Source: JALOLG01 sp963722415
GTDB taxonomy: Bacteria > Actinomycetota > Acidimicrobiia > Acidimicrobiales > Ilumatobacteraceae
Length of the DNA stretch: 64,000 bases
Direction of reading: 5' to 3'
NCBI GenBank assembly: GCA_963722415.1
Contig: CAVRNI010000049.1
Coordinates: 1 to 64,000, forward strand
Shown here: one piece after another, positions 1 through 9,553 of the stretch
How the letters are laid out: every line of letters starts with the position of its first letter
How positions within the stretch are numbered: position 1 is the first letter of the stretch
Translations under genes and position numbers: made by a program
Notes under the pieces: generated by a model
What the model was told of the DNA's origin: nothing
Database searches by the model: none
Seen by the model: only the letters and a program-made list of their open reading frames with translations

Positions 1-904
1 ATCGTCACGCTGCTCGGCGGAGGCAACGAGGACTCCCGGTTCGTGGTGGGTGAGCTGCGCCTGCTACGCGCGCTCGTCGGGGCGCTCGTCGGCGCCGCGT
101 TCGGGCTGTCCGGCGCGATCCTCCAAATCCTCGCCCGCAACCCGCTGGCATCGCCCGACATCATCGGCGTGACCCACGGCGCGTCGTTCGCCGCCGTGGC
201 GGTGATCGTGCTCGGCGGCTCTGGCGATCTGCTCGGCGGGGTGGCGTCGATCGGTGTGCCGATCGCCGCCGTATCGGAGGTCTGGCGGCCGCGCTGCTCG
301 TGTAAGCGCTGTCCTACCGGCGTGGGCTGGTCGGCTATCGCCTGGTGCTGATCGGCATCGGGATCGGTGCCGTCATGACTGCGTCCGTTCAGTACATGCT
401 CACTCGGGCGACGCTCTTCAAAGCCACGCGTGCGATGGTCTGGCTGACCGGGTCCCTCAACGGGCGCAGTTGGGGACACGTCAGGCCGGTCGCCGCCGGG
501 CTCGTGGTGCTCGTTCCGTTGGCGCTCATCCTCGGCCGTCAGTTCGCGTGCTGGAGATGGGCGACGATGCGGCGAAGGGGCTCGGTGTGCGGGTCGAGCG
601 CAGCCGTTTGGCGCTGATCCTGTGCGCCGTCGGACTGGCCGCGCTGGCGACGGCATCGGCCGGCCCGATTGCGTTCGTTGCGTTCTTCACGCCGGCGATC
701 GCCCGTCGGGTCGTGGGTTCCGGCCAGGTCGCGCTCGTGCCGTCGGCCCTGATGGGCAGCGTCGTCGTGCTCGCCAGCGATCTGATCGCGCGCCGGATCC
801 TGGCACCGACCGAGTTGCCGGTGGGCGTCGTCACCTCGATCATCGGCGCCCCCTATCTCCTGTATCTGTTGTGGACGGCGCACTCGACCGGCCGTGGCGG
901 CTGA
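1..904 (+). pseudogene. FecCD-family iron-siderophore ABC transporter permease, 5' truncated and frameshifted
   Basis: This is the membrane permease subunit of a ferric-siderophore or cobalamin ABC importer. It runs in from before base 1 (the frame is open from position 1) and ends at a TGA at 902-904. The family hallmark ALVGAAFGLSGAILQ followed by RNPLASPDIIGVTHGA is clear near 70-180, and the C-terminal ASAGPIAFVAFFTPAIAR block near 655-710. The reading frame changes twice, near 280 and near 540. Between them, the frame that gives family-like sequence also has an in-frame TAA near 303 where a TAC tyrosine codon would fit. Partner substrate-binding and ATPase genes would lie upstream, outside the window. 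Three lesions in 900 bp mean decay or poor sequence quality; many other genes here are similarly hit, so error is plausible. Confidence 0.8.
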
Positions 905-953
905 CGCGACCGCGCCGTCGTTGCGGAACGGTCGACCTCGTAACGTGGCGGCC

Positions 954-1954
954 ATGACAGCGGACACGTTCACGGCGTTCACGGCGACCTCCGCCGACGG
1001 TGAGGTCACCCGAGCCGTCGGCCCGATGTCGGTCGACGACCTTCCCGACGACGGTGTGCTCATCGACGTGGAGCGGTCGAGTGTCAACTTCAAGGACGGC
1101 CTGGCGACGACGGCCAAGGGCAAGGTCGCCCGGATCTCGCCGCTCGTCCCCGGCATCGACCTCGCCGGCACGGTCCGCGAGAGCGACGACGATGCGTTCC
1201 CCGTCGGCAGCCCGGTCATCGCCCACGGGTACGACCTCGGCGTGTCACGGCACGGTGGGTACGCCGAACTGGCGCGCGTGCCGTCCGACTGGCTCGTGCC
1301 GTGCCCGCCGGGCTCGACCTCCGGGAGGCGATGACGATCGGAACCGCCGGCTTCACCGCCGCGCTGTCGGTGCTGTCGTTGGAGGAGCGCGGGCTGACGC
1401 CCGGCGCTGGCCCCGTCCTCGTGACCGGCGCAACCGGGGGAGTCGGCTCGATCGCCGTCGGCATCCTCGCCGCACGCGGCTACGAGGTCGTCGCGAGCAC
1501 CGGCAAGCAGGAAGCGGCGACGTACCTGCGAGGCCTCGGCGCGGCGGACGTGATCGACCGCACCGAGCTCTCGGGCGAGGGCGGCAAGCCGCTCGAGTCG
1601 ATGATGTGGGCGGCGGCGGTCGATTGCGTCGGCGGACCGACGCTCGCCAACGTGCTGGCCAGGATCCGCTACGGCGGGGCAGTGGCGGCGAGTGGTTTGA
1701 CGGGCGGTGCCGGACTCGACACGACGGTGCTGCCGTTCATCCTGCGCAACGTGGCGTTGCTCGGGATCGACTCGGTGCAGACCGCGATCGACCGCCGGCG
1801 TGCCGTCTGGGAGCTGCTCGGTGGGGAGATGAAGCCCAACGGGCTCGAGTCCGTCGCCAACGACGTCACGCTCGACGGCCTGAGCGACGCACTCGACACG
1901 ATCCTCGCCGGCGGGGCCACCGGTCGGATGGTGGTCGACGTGCGCGCCGGGTGA
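954..1954 (+). CDS. AcuI/YhdH-type acryloyl-CoA reductase (quinone oxidoreductase family), one frameshift
   Basis: Zinc-free medium-chain dehydrogenase/reductase of the YhdH/AcuI group, which reduces acryloyl-CoA-like 2-enoyl thioesters with NADPH. The N-terminal GroES-like domain shows SSVNFKDGLATT and LVPGIDLAGTV; the Rossmann half shows VLVTGATGGVGSIAVGIL. The ATG at 954 is preferred over an upstream in-frame start because it matches the family N-terminus. The frame changes at about 1300: one missing base between LVP and PAGLDLREAM (probably a C restoring VPLPAGL) would reconnect the two halves into a protein of about 333 residues, the usual length. The gap after the preceding permease is about 50 bp. 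Assignment to the subfamily is good; the physiological substrate is not shown by context. Confidence 0.82.
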
Positions 1955-2053
1955 TCGTTCCCGCCGGCGCGCCATCGTCGAGTGGCAGGAATGCGCCGCC
2001 CGCTGTCGCCATCACCGGCTCGTGCCGCCACGGCGCGTCTTATCGTGGGCGCG

Positions 2054-2599
2054 GTGACGATCGTTCCCGACGACAAGAACTGGACGTGGGTGCTCGAGCG
2101 CGAGTGCCCGGACTGCGGCTTCGACGCGCCGTCGGTCGACCTCGGACGGGTGGGGGCGACGATTCGTGCCATGAACACGGCGTGGGACGCGGTGCTGCGG
2201 CGCCCGTCGGTTCGTGACCGGCCGTCGCCGTCGGTGTGGTCGCCGCTCGAGTACGGGTGTCACGTCCGCGACGTGTACCGCGTGTTCGCCGGCCGCCTGT
2301 CGCTGATGCTGGCCGAGGAGCATCCGACGTTTGCCAACTGGGACCAGGACGTGACGGCGATCGACGACCGCTACGCCGAGCAGGATCCGGCGACGGTGGC
2401 ATCGCAGCTCGTCGATGCGGCCGCGGCGCTCGCCGCCGGGTTCGACGGTGTCGGCGACGACGAGTGGTCCCGAACGAGCGAACGCAGCGATGGCTCGGTG
2501 TTCACCGTCGACTCGTTCGCTCGGTACCTGCTCCACGACCCGATCCACCATCTCTGGGACGTCGGCGAACCATTCGACGCCGACAGCGTGCGCAGCTGA
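2054..2599 (+). CDS. DinB-family (four-helix) protein
   Basis: A 181-residue protein with the DinB/YfiT-like four-helix bundle pattern. WSPLEYGCHVRDVYRVF supplies the first histidine and LLHDPIHHLWDV the C-terminal HxxxH-type pair that usually holds a metal. An N-terminal CPDCGF motif could add a second metal site. Actinobacterial members act as thiol-dependent isomerases or transferases, or are uncharacterised; nothing here fixes the substrate. GTG at 2054 is chosen because the upstream in-frame extension to 1982 is low-complexity and unlike the family. No operon overlap with its neighbours. Confidence 0.75.
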   Translation: MTIVPDDKNWTWVLERECPDCGFDAPSVDLGRVGATIRAMNTAWDAVLRRPSVRDRPSPSVWSPLEYGCHVRDVYRVFAGRLSLMLAEEHPTFANWDQDVTAIDDRYAEQDPATVASQLVDAAAALAAGFDGVGDDEWSRTSERSDGSVFTVDSFARYLLHDPIHHLWDVGEPFDADSVRS

Positions 2600-2704
2600 T
2601 CGATGTCGCTCGCCGCGGCGGGCTCGTGATCACGTCGCGGGACACGTGCCGTGTACGTCGCAATCAGCCGACCTCGGGGGTCCGGTCCCGATACCGTGCG
2701 ACCA

Positions 2705-3320
2705 GTGATCAGCAGCTGGGTGGATTCCAACTGGCTGCGGGTGCTCGGGTATGGCCTCGCGGCGGCGGCGTGCCTGCACGCGGGGCTGCGCGAGCGGTCC
2801 CGGCGACCGAGCGGGCCGAGCCGTGACATCTGGCCGACGTTCTGGTTCCTGACCGCCGCGCTGCTCGCCGTGATGGCATTGGCGCGGGCCGCCGACCTCG
2901 GTGAGCTGGTGTCCGACTTCGGCCGCCGGACCGCCCACGACGAGGGCTGGTACGAGATCCGCCGGGAGTATCAGGCGATCGCCGTCGCCTCAGTTCGGCG
3001 CGATCTGGTTCGTGTCCGTCGTACTCGCCGTCTGGCGGGTCCCGGAGCGACGCCGTCGGTACCTCCCATCGGCCCTGGTGGTGTTCTCGCTCGTGTGCTT
3101 CGCCGGGATCCGCATCATCTCGCTGCACCAGGTCGACACGCTGTTGTACAACCGGCCGATCCTGGGGGTGCGCATCGTGGCGATCGTCGAGCTGACGGGG
3201 ATCGCGCTGACGATCCTCACCACCTACTGGCACCCCTTCGCCCGGACCGATCTCGACGATGGGACCACGCCGGCGATCGACGTCGAGCGACGTCGATCAG
3301 CCGGCGTGATCGAGGAGTAG
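2705..3320 (+). CDS. Small multi-pass membrane protein of unknown function, one frameshift
   Basis: Not recognised. The translation predicts four hydrophobic helices: around residues 10-25, then the WPTFWFLTAALLAVMAL stretch, then, after a frame change near 2985, an AIWFVSVVLAVW segment and a YLPSALVVFSLVCFAGI segment, followed by one more near the C-terminus. A GTG at 2705 is the likely start; the upstream extension to 2651 is arginine/proline-rich and implausible. The two frames join near SPQFGAIWF. It ends 24 bp inside the 3' end of the convergent PAP2 gene. No enzymatic motif is seen. Confidence 0.55.
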
Positions 3321-4254
3321 GCGTCGGTCGTCCGACTCCGAGCGCTCGAGGTCGAACCCAACCGCTTCCAGTTCGGCGAACCAGTCGTCGCTCGGCACGG
3401 TGGCCCGTCGCGAGTCGTTCGAGGTGAGCGAGCTCGCCCAGCCGGTGCTGGCCGGCGTCCACAGCGGCCGTGCCACGGTGATGTTCGGGAGGGCGGCCAC
3501 CTCGAGCTGACGCTCGCGCCGGACGCTGAGCAGGGCGGCGACGGCGACGACGAGAACACCGGCAACGGCGGCGTCGAGCCAGTAGTGGTTCGCCGTGGCG
3601 ACGATGGCCAGCAACGTGATCGCCGGGTGCAGCATCACCCACAGGCTGCGGCGGGTGCGACGGATGCTCACGTACGCACCGGCGACGATGAATGCCCATC
3701 CGAAGTGCAGCGACGGCATCGCCGCGAACTGGTTGGCGACCGACTTCGATGTGTCGGTGCTGTAGATGCGAGGACCGAACCGCTGCAGCGTGTCGACGAA
3801 GCCGGCGTCAGGGAGCATGCGTGGCGGCGCCAGCGGGAACGCGACATGGATCGCCAGGGCGGCGACGGTGACGCTGATGAAGGTGTTCCGGATCCGCCCG
3901 TAGGCGCTGTGATGCCGAAGAACCCCAGAGGAGGAAGGCGACGGTCAACGGGAAGTGCACCGTCACGTAGTACCGGTTCAGGAAGGCGACGAATGTGTGG
4001 CTGTGCATGACCAGGTCCTGCACGGTGCGCTCGGAGAAGAAGTGGAACTGCTTCTCGAAGTCGACGACGCGCCGGGCGTTGTCCATCGCCGCGTCGGTGT
4101 CGTTGCGGGTCAGGAACCGGATCTGGCGGTAGATCGCGAACACGCCACCCATCATCAGCAGCTCGATGCCCAGCCGACGGCCGAGGCGAGGCGAGCGCGA
4201 CGCATCGGAGCGGTCCATACGCTCGTGTTCGTCGGTGGCGAGGTGGCGGTTCAT
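3297..4254 (-). CDS. PAP2-superfamily membrane phosphatase / phosphotransferase, one frameshift
   Basis: Integral membrane PAP2 enzyme of the actinobacterial inositol-phosphotransferase-like group. The N-terminal half carries the characteristic ARRVVDFEKQFHFFSE segment. The C-terminal half has AMPSLHFGWAF and ANHYWLDAAVAG, which supply the two catalytic histidines and the aspartate. The coding frame changes near 3912, between YVTVHFPLTVAFLLWG and the RIRNTFISVTVAAL segment; both sides are clearly one family. The ATG at 4254 is followed by a second possible ATG at 4218. It is convergent with, and overlaps, the preceding membrane gene. Confidence 0.75.
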
Positions 4255-4647
4255 CGTGTGCTCCGGATCGGGTTGGACTGGCGCTTGATGGTTCTACGAT
4301 CTCCGAGACCGCTGTCGTGGCGCTGACAAGGCGCTGACTTCTCGTTTTCAGCGTTCACTGGGCTCGTTTGCCCGCTTTCCCAGCACGTCTCCCAAATCTG
4401 AGTGGCGTCGGACGACCCTGATACGTGCGGCCGGCAACCTCGGTTGTGTGACGTTTGACCGGTGGTGTGGGGCGTTCTCATCGCGAGGCCGAACATGCGG
4501 CCATCGTGCGCTGCGCCGGGCCCCCGTTTCGTCGGCCGATGGTCGCTGGCGCGGTCGCCTCGAGCCGTACGTCTCGAGACGTACGACCATGTCATCCGCT
4601 CGGTGCCCGGCGCCCCGATCGGTGGTCGGGGGAGCGCGGACGGTGGC
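4255..4647. other. 393-bp intergenic region between the PAP2 gene start and the VOC gene end
   Basis: No convincing coding region is seen on either strand; the open frames here are shadows with basic or low-complexity translations. The stretch is less GC-rich around 4330-4400 than its surroundings. It holds a duplicated GGCGCTGAC (4320-4340 area) and the 20-bp perfect palindrome listed separately. It should contain the promoter of the minus-strand PAP2 gene. Confidence 0.5.
4566..4585. repeat. 20-bp perfect palindrome
   Basis: CGTACGTCTCGAGACGTACG reads identically on both strands. It sits in the noncoding interval about 60 bp beyond the VOC gene stop codon and more than 300 bp upstream of the PAP2 start. 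The symmetry with no loop suits a dimeric regulator operator better than a terminator, but no regulator gene lies adjacent. Confidence 0.5.
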
Positions 4648-5039
4648 TCAGCCTTCGGTGTCGGGGGCGTCGCCGCGGTCGGCGAGCACGAGGCAGAACG
4701 GGTGCCCGGCGGGGTCGATGTACACCCGGAACGTCTTGCCCGGCTGCACGGCGGCCTTCCGAGCGCCCAGTGCGAGCACCTGTTCCTCACCGATATCGAG
4801 GTCGTCGACGTCGAAATCGAGGTGCAGTGCTGCGGGTGTTCGTCGCTCGGCCACTCCGGTGCCACGTGACCTGGCGCCTTCTGGAAGGCGATCGTCGCGC
4901 CGCCGTCGCTCGTCAGCTGCGCCCACTCGTCATCGACGTGGCCGACGGCCCAGCCGGTGATCGCCGCGTAGAACTCGGCGAGCGCCCCGTGGTCGGGGCA
5001 GTCGAGGGCGACGAGGCTGAACGTGGCGATCCCGGGCAT
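4648..5039 (-). CDS. VOC (glyoxalase/bleomycin-resistance) family protein, one frameshift
   Basis: A vicinal-oxygen-chelate fold protein of about 130 residues. The N-terminal part FSLVALDCPDHGALAEFYAA and the end FRVYIDPAGHPFCLVLA are typical of the actinobacterial VOC_2/glyoxalase-like group. The reading frame changes near 4838 between PSDE and the LHLDFDVDDLD motif, consistent with one lost or gained base. ATG at 5039 is the start. The enoyl-CoA hydratase remnant ends just upstream on the same strand. Substrate unknown. Confidence 0.7.
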
Positions 5040-5053
5040 CCCAGGACCGGTAC

Positions 5054-5835
5054 CTCAAACGGCCGACGTAGTGCGGTTCGCGCTTTTCGAGGAAGGCGGC
5101 GACGCCTTCGCGGTGGTCGTCCGTGCGGAACAGCTCACCGAGGCTGGCGCTCACCCAGCGCCCGAGCTCGGTCCAGTCGGGATCGAGCGCCTGTCGGAGG
5201 CCGTGCTTCAACCGTTGAACGGCAAGCGGTGGGTTGGCCGCGATGGCGTCGGCCAACTCGAGCGCCTGCGGCAGCAGTGCGTCGTGGGGGACGACCGCGA
5301 CACGAGCCGGACACGCAGGGCCTCCTCGGCGTCGATGAGGCGTCCGGTGAAGAGCAGGTCGGCGGCGACCTCCGGCCGACGAGCTGCGCCAGACGGCCAA
5401 GACCCGCGACGTCGCAGCGCGGCCGCGCTTCACGAACAGCTCGCCGAACCGGGCGCGCTCGGATACGACGCGGATGTCGGCCATCAGCGCCAGTTCCATC
5501 CCCCACCCGACGGCGGCGCCGTTGACGGCTGCGATCACGGGCACGTCCGTCTCGAGCAGCGCACCCGCGGCGGGCGTGAGCCCGGCGCGGCAGCGAGCCG
5601 GGCCGCCGTCTCCGAACCGGCCGCCACCATGATCTGTTTGACGTCGTCACCGGAGCAGAACGCCGGATCGGCACCCGTGATGACCAGGCACCGTGCCGTC
5701 GTCGACTCCACCGCCCGGCGCAGCTCGTCGTAGGTGGTGTGGGTCAGCGCGTTCGCGCCCGGGCCGGTTCAGCGTGATGATGCCGACCTCGCCCCGCGTC
5801 TCGTACGTCAACTCGGTGTACACACCGCCGAGCAT
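5054..5835 (-). pseudogene. Enoyl-CoA hydratase/isomerase family, multiply frameshifted
   Basis: Crotonase-fold remnants can be strung together from three frames. The start is YTELTYETRGEVGIITLNRPG, then GANALTHTTYDELRRAVES and CLVITGADPAFCSGDD (first oxyanion-hole segment), then VPVIAAVNGAAVGWGMELAL (second oxyanion segment) and a C-terminal LAVQRLKHGLRQAL and EGVAAFLEKREPHYVGR. At least three or four frame changes are needed (near 5750, 5570, 5400 and 5310). ATG at 5835 is the likely start, and a TGA at 5054-5056 the likely stop after another frame correction. With that many lesions this is either a decaying gene or the worst-quality stretch of the window. Confidence 0.72.
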
Positions 5836-5915
5836 GCCACCGATCAACCTGTCTGCCCCAGACGCAGCCACGCTTCATCTGGCGCAGGCAGTTCACCCGG
5901 ACATCGATATGGTCC

Positions 5916-6952
5916 TCACCGAGAGTTCATCGTGACCTGGCTGCCGCTCCATGATGCTGCTCGGGGTGCCGCGACTACCGACGCGGCAGCCGACGAGTCG
6001 TCATTGGTGGCGGCGCTCCACCGGTGGCGGCCCACCGCTGGCGCGACGTTGTTGCACGTGTGGTGGATCGCCGATCCCGACGTGCTCGACCTGTTCCGCG
6101 TGCGCATGACGCAGGTGCTCCGATGCGTGTCGGTTCCGAGAGGGTCGGTTCCCCGGTGTCCGATAGCGATCAGAGCCTCCAGCCGGAGCGGGAGGCCACC
6201 GTCGTCGGCCATCGCTGCGATCCGCTCTGCGGCGTCGGCCCGCAGGCGCTCGAGCTGTGGCTGCGGGAGCTGTTCGAGGATCCCGCGCAGGCTGTACGAC
6301 CACTTCCAGGCCCACCACTCGTCGGCGTCGGCGAGCTGCACGTCGTGCTGTTCGGTCCTCACGACAACGTCGTCGAACCCCGCACCGCGCAGCAGCGCGT
6401 CGAGGTCGTCGGGTCGGTCGAAGGGCCGTTGCATCGCCCGTCGCTCGACGACCACATCGGCGAGGAGCTCGTCCTCCCATGCCCAGCGCGCGTCCTCCGC
6501 GCCCCACGTCGACACCCCGAGCGTGCCACGGGGGACGAGCGCGCGATGGAACCCTGCCAGGGCGCGCTCGGCGTCGGGAAGGAAGAAGATCCCGAAGCCG
6601 CACAACACCGCCGCGAACGACGCGTCCGGAACATCGAGGTGTTCCGCGTCCATCACGCTGAGCTCGGCGGCGACGCCCGCGGCGTCGACGCGCTCGCGCG
6701 CGAGGCGAACCATCTCCGGCGAGAGGTCGACACCGAGGGCTCGTCCGGTCGGGCCGACCGCGCCGCCGCCGGCACGAGCACCGCACCTCTGCCGCACGCG
6801 ACGTCGAGGACAGCGTCGCCGGGACGCACGCCGGCGAGCTCGACGAGTCGCTCGCCGAAGTGGTCGTGGTATGCGCCGGCGACCTTGTCGTAGGTCGGCG
6901 CGGCGCGGTCGAACACGCCGGCGAGCCACGCCTTCGTGTCGACGCGGGTCAC
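5916..6952 (-). CDS. SAM-dependent class I methyltransferase, frameshifted
   Basis: Rossmann-fold methyltransferase. The N-terminus (TRVDTKAWLAGVFDRAAPTYDKV) and motif I (VLDVACGRGAVLVPA) are in one frame; the continuation (GRALGVDLSPEMVRLARERV, then AVLCGFGIFFLPDAERALAGFHRALVPRGTLGVSTWG) is in another, so a frame change lies near 6780. The 3' end is uncertain: after ALIAIGHR the frame continues with unconvincing sequence to 5916, so the true stop may be near 6160. The GTG at 6952 overlaps the TGA of the gp19-like gene (GTGA), so the two are translationally coupled. The substrate (small molecule, quinone or protein) cannot be told from sequence. Confidence 0.75.
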
Positions 6953-7398
6953 TCGATGTCCATCGAGTCGAACGTCAACGTCAGCTCCTCGACGGCGATG
7001 TCGCTCGACGTGGCGTCGAGCGGAGTGACTCGATGGTTCACCGGAAACGCGTTGCGGAAACGCCACGTCCACACCGGCGCGTGCTCTTCGTCGAGCAGCG
7101 TGATCGTGACGTTGCGGTCGACGTTCGACTGCCCCTCGCGTGCCTGCTTCCACCACTCCCAGAGATCGGTCGATCCGATGAGGCCCCGCTTCAGCACCAG
7201 GTTGCTGTACTTGGCGAGACCGGGTTGCTTGCGGGCTTCCTGGGTCTTGTCGGCACCACTGCGGTACGCGACTTCGTCGACGATCGCATCGGGCAGCTCG
7301 ATCCGGAAGAACGTGGCCCGCACATCGGACGGGTCGAAGACACCCATGTCGACGAGGAAGTTCGAGCCCTCATAGGGATGGTCGCGAAAGGTTGCCAT
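6949..7398 (-). CDS. T4 gp19-like phage/contractile-injection tail-tube protein
   Basis: A 149-residue protein whose core (QPGLAKYSNLVLKRGL, then DLWEWWKQ, VTITLLDEEHAPVWTW and RFRNAFPV, then AVEELTLTFDSMD) follows the conserved pattern of the T4_gp19 family, the inner tube subunits of phages and of extracellular contractile injection systems. ATG at 7398 begins MATFRDHPYEGSNFLVDMG; a longer start at 7419 is possible. No sheath, baseplate, spike or AAA ATPase gene is visible, so within this window it is an orphan. It lies 63 bp downstream of a TIR-domain gene and overlaps the methyltransferase start. Family assignment is fairly firm; the role of an isolated tube protein is unknown. Confidence 0.75.
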   Translation of the reverse strand: MATFRDHPYEGSNFLVDMGVFDPSDVRATFFRIELPDAIVDEVAYRSGADKTQEARKQPGLAKYSNLVLKRGLIGSTDLWEWWKQAREGQSNVDRNVTITLLDEEHAPVWTWRFRNAFPVNHRVTPLDATSSDIAVEELTLTFDSMDIE

Positions 7399-7461
7399 CC
7401 CGTCATCATGGCCGATCAACAGCGGCGCCGAGGGCTGCGCTCCGGAGGCGTCGGTGCGCTC

Positions 7462-8670
7462 TTATGACGCGTGGACCACGCGACGCGTCTGCTCGACGAG
7501 CTCGGGGTAACCCGTGGCGAGGCGGAGGGTCTGGTACGTGCGCAGCAGGATCGGAACCTCGCACTCCTCGACCTGCACGGGCACGAGGCGGAGCCGGCTC
7601 TGGATCTCGAGCTCCATCGCCGCCTGGATCTCCTTGAGTACCCAGGGGGATGCCAGCGAGGCCGTGGACAGCAGGGCGAGAAAGACCTCGCTGGCGCCGA
7701 GGCCACGTTCGACCGAACTGATCCACGACTCACCGGGCGCGATGCTCTCGGGAGCGACCCAGACGTCGGCATCAGTACCGAGATCGGCAGCGAGACGCAG
7801 GGCGAGCTCGTGATCGGTGTCGAAGCTGTGACTGATGAACACGGTGGCGCGTGCTTCCGGCGCGCCGGCCGGTTGCTGATGGGTCGTCGAGCTCGACGTG
7901 CTGATCGCCGGTTGTGGCGTCCGTCGCGTCGACCTCGACCGACGCGTGTGGCGCCGCCACCATCCGATCGTCAGGCCGAGTGCGAGTCCAACCCCGAGTC
8001 CTGTCACCAGGAACACCCACGGCGATGTCCCGGACGCCTCCTCTGGATCTGGGAGACCACTCTCCGGAGACTCTCCGCCGGATCTCAGCAGGAAGACGAT
8101 CACCACCGCGGCGAGGCAGGCGAACGCGCCGGCGATGAGGAGCCAACGCGTTCTCGTCGCCCGCCGTGACGCGACGGGCGGCGGCATCGCGGCCGCAGGA
8201 GGCGGCACGCTGGACACCTGCGCCGGTGGCATCGGCGTCGACGGTGCGCTTTCCTCGGGCACCAGCGCGGCCAGCACCCTCGTGGCCAGATGCGGACTCA
8301 CGCCGCGTCGCGCGTCGAGCCACAACGGTCGTGTCACGAACCGCGACTGCGCAACTGGGGAGAGGGCACTGCTGGCGGCCTCGTCGAACGAGTCGGTCTC
8401 GATGTCCCAGTGGAGGTCGCCGTCGACGAGCACGATGAGCACGCTCTGCGCCGGGTGCGCGTTCGTCCAGGCGGTGAGGAGCCGTTCGACATGGTCCGTC
8501 GCTGCTGCTCGTGGAGACGCGACGAGCAGGGCGGCGTCGGCGCGAGGATCCAGATCGAAGACGACACCACGGCCGCCGTCGGCGAGCGCGTCGACCAACG
8601 GCTGGACGAGTGGCCGATCGTCGTCGGCCACGATCACCAGGACCGATGGTTCCTCCACAAGCACGCGCAA
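7462..8670 (-). CDS. Membrane-anchored double TIR-domain protein (TIR-like / two TM / TIR)
   Basis: 402 residues. Residues 9-137 look like a divergent N-terminal TIR-like domain (VLVIVADDDRPLVQPLVDAL ending in PLWLDARRGVSPHLATRVL). A proline-rich linker leads to two hydrophobic helices (about 176-196 and 217-238). A canonical TIR domain follows from about 276: ATVFISHSFDTDHELALRL, then DVWVAPESIAPGESW, then SPWVLKEIQAAMELE. Glu347 sits where bacterial NAD-hydrolysing TIRs have their catalytic glutamate. Known TIR proteins hydrolyse NAD+ in anti-phage or toxin roles, or serve as scaffolds; which applies is unknown. The next gene downstream is the gp19-like tube protein, same strand. Confidence 0.8.
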   Translation of the reverse strand: MRVLVEEPSVLVIVADDDRPLVQPLVDALADGGRGVVFDLDPRADAALLVASPRAAATDHVERLLTAWTNAHPAQSVLIVLVDGDLHWDIETDSFDEAASSALSPVAQSRFVTRPLWLDARRGVSPHLATRVLAALVPEESAPSTPMPPAQVSSVPPPAAAMPPPVASRRATRTRWLLIAGAFACLAAVVIVFLLRSGGESPESGLPDPEEASGTSPWVFLVTGLGVGLALGLTIGWWRRHTRRSRSTRRTPQPAISTSSSTTHQQPAGAPEARATVFISHSFDTDHELALRLAADLGTDADVWVAPESIAPGESWISSVERGLGASEVFLALLSTASLASPWVLKEIQAAMELEIQSRLRLVPVQVEECEVPILLRTYQTLRLATGYPELVEQTRRVVHAS

Positions 8671-8722
8671 CCGTACCTGCCGTCCCCTCGCCGCCCGGTG
8701 AAATTCGCGCTGTCGGTGTGAC

Positions 8723-9448
8723 TCAGGGGACCATCACGCGCTCGTCGAGCACGCCGCTCATCCCGAGCCAGAGGTATTCCATGTCGAAGACGTTGTCGCC
8801 GTCGACGACGAGTGCCTTCCACGGATCCGTGAGCATCGCCTTCTGGAACGACTCCTTGTCGGCGAACCACGACTCCGAGAAGCCATCGAAATCGACCGGA
8901 TCGTCGGTCTCACCTTCGGCACCGAGCGCCGCTGTCACGTGGTTCTGCGTGTAGCCGAGCATCAGGGGCTCGCGCAGCGCGAGCGGGCCGTGGTGGTTGC
9001 GCCAGTAATCCTGGTTGTCGCGCAACGCCTTGTCGGAGCGGAACTTCGTGAACCACACCACCTTGTACCGCTTCTGATCGCGGTCGATCGGGAAGTGCGA
9101 CGGCTCACCGCGCATGATGTACTCGTTCAGGGCCGCGCTCTTGCCCCACAGCCATTCCATGTCGAACACGTTGACCCCGTCCTCGACGGTGTCCATCCAC
9201 TCCGGCGACTTCATCGCACCTTCGAACGCCTCGCGGCTCTCGAACCACGCGCAGGAGTAGCCGTCGAACGCGATGTCGGCGTCGCTCGGGCCTTCGGCTC
9301 CGATCGGCTCGATCACGTGGTTCTGCACGTAGCGGACCAGGCCAGGGGTCTTCATGAACCGTGGGCCATGTTCCTTGGTCCAGTACTCGCTCATCTCGGC
9401 GCGGTTGCTCCCCGGCGGGAACTTGGCCAGCCACACGACTTTGTACAT
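8723..9448 (-). CDS. Tandem EthD-domain protein
   Basis: 241 residues made of two EthD/dimeric alpha-beta-barrel repeats: YKVVWLAKFPPGSNRAEMSE at the start and again YKVVWFTKFRSDKALRDNQ near residue 128. Each is followed by HGP-type, QNHV and FDG(Y/F)S..WF blocks, and each ends FDMEWLW or FDMEYLW. EthD-fold proteins accompany degradation of ethers, aromatics and steroids, often without assigned catalysis; a fused tandem would form an intramolecular dimer. A strong AGGAGG lies 8 bp before ATG 9448. It ends the minus-strand catabolic cluster and lacks its own palindromic operator. Confidence 0.8.
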   Translation of the reverse strand: MYKVVWLAKFPPGSNRAEMSEYWTKEHGPRFMKTPGLVRYVQNHVIEPIGAEGPSDADIAFDGYSCAWFESREAFEGAMKSPEWMDTVEDGVNVFDMEWLWGKSAALNEYIMRGEPSHFPIDRDQKRYKVVWFTKFRSDKALRDNQDYWRNHHGPLALREPLMLGYTQNHVTAALGAEGETDDPVDFDGFSESWFADKESFQKAMLTDPWKALVVDGDNVFDMEYLWLGMSGVLDERVMVP

Positions 9449-9553
9449 GTGCGAATCCTCCTCTTACTTTGCGGGCGGCGAAGCGGCTGACGCCGCCGCC
9501 GTCCGAACCGGCTTCATTTGAACTACGGGTTTACGACCTGTCGGGGGGATGGG

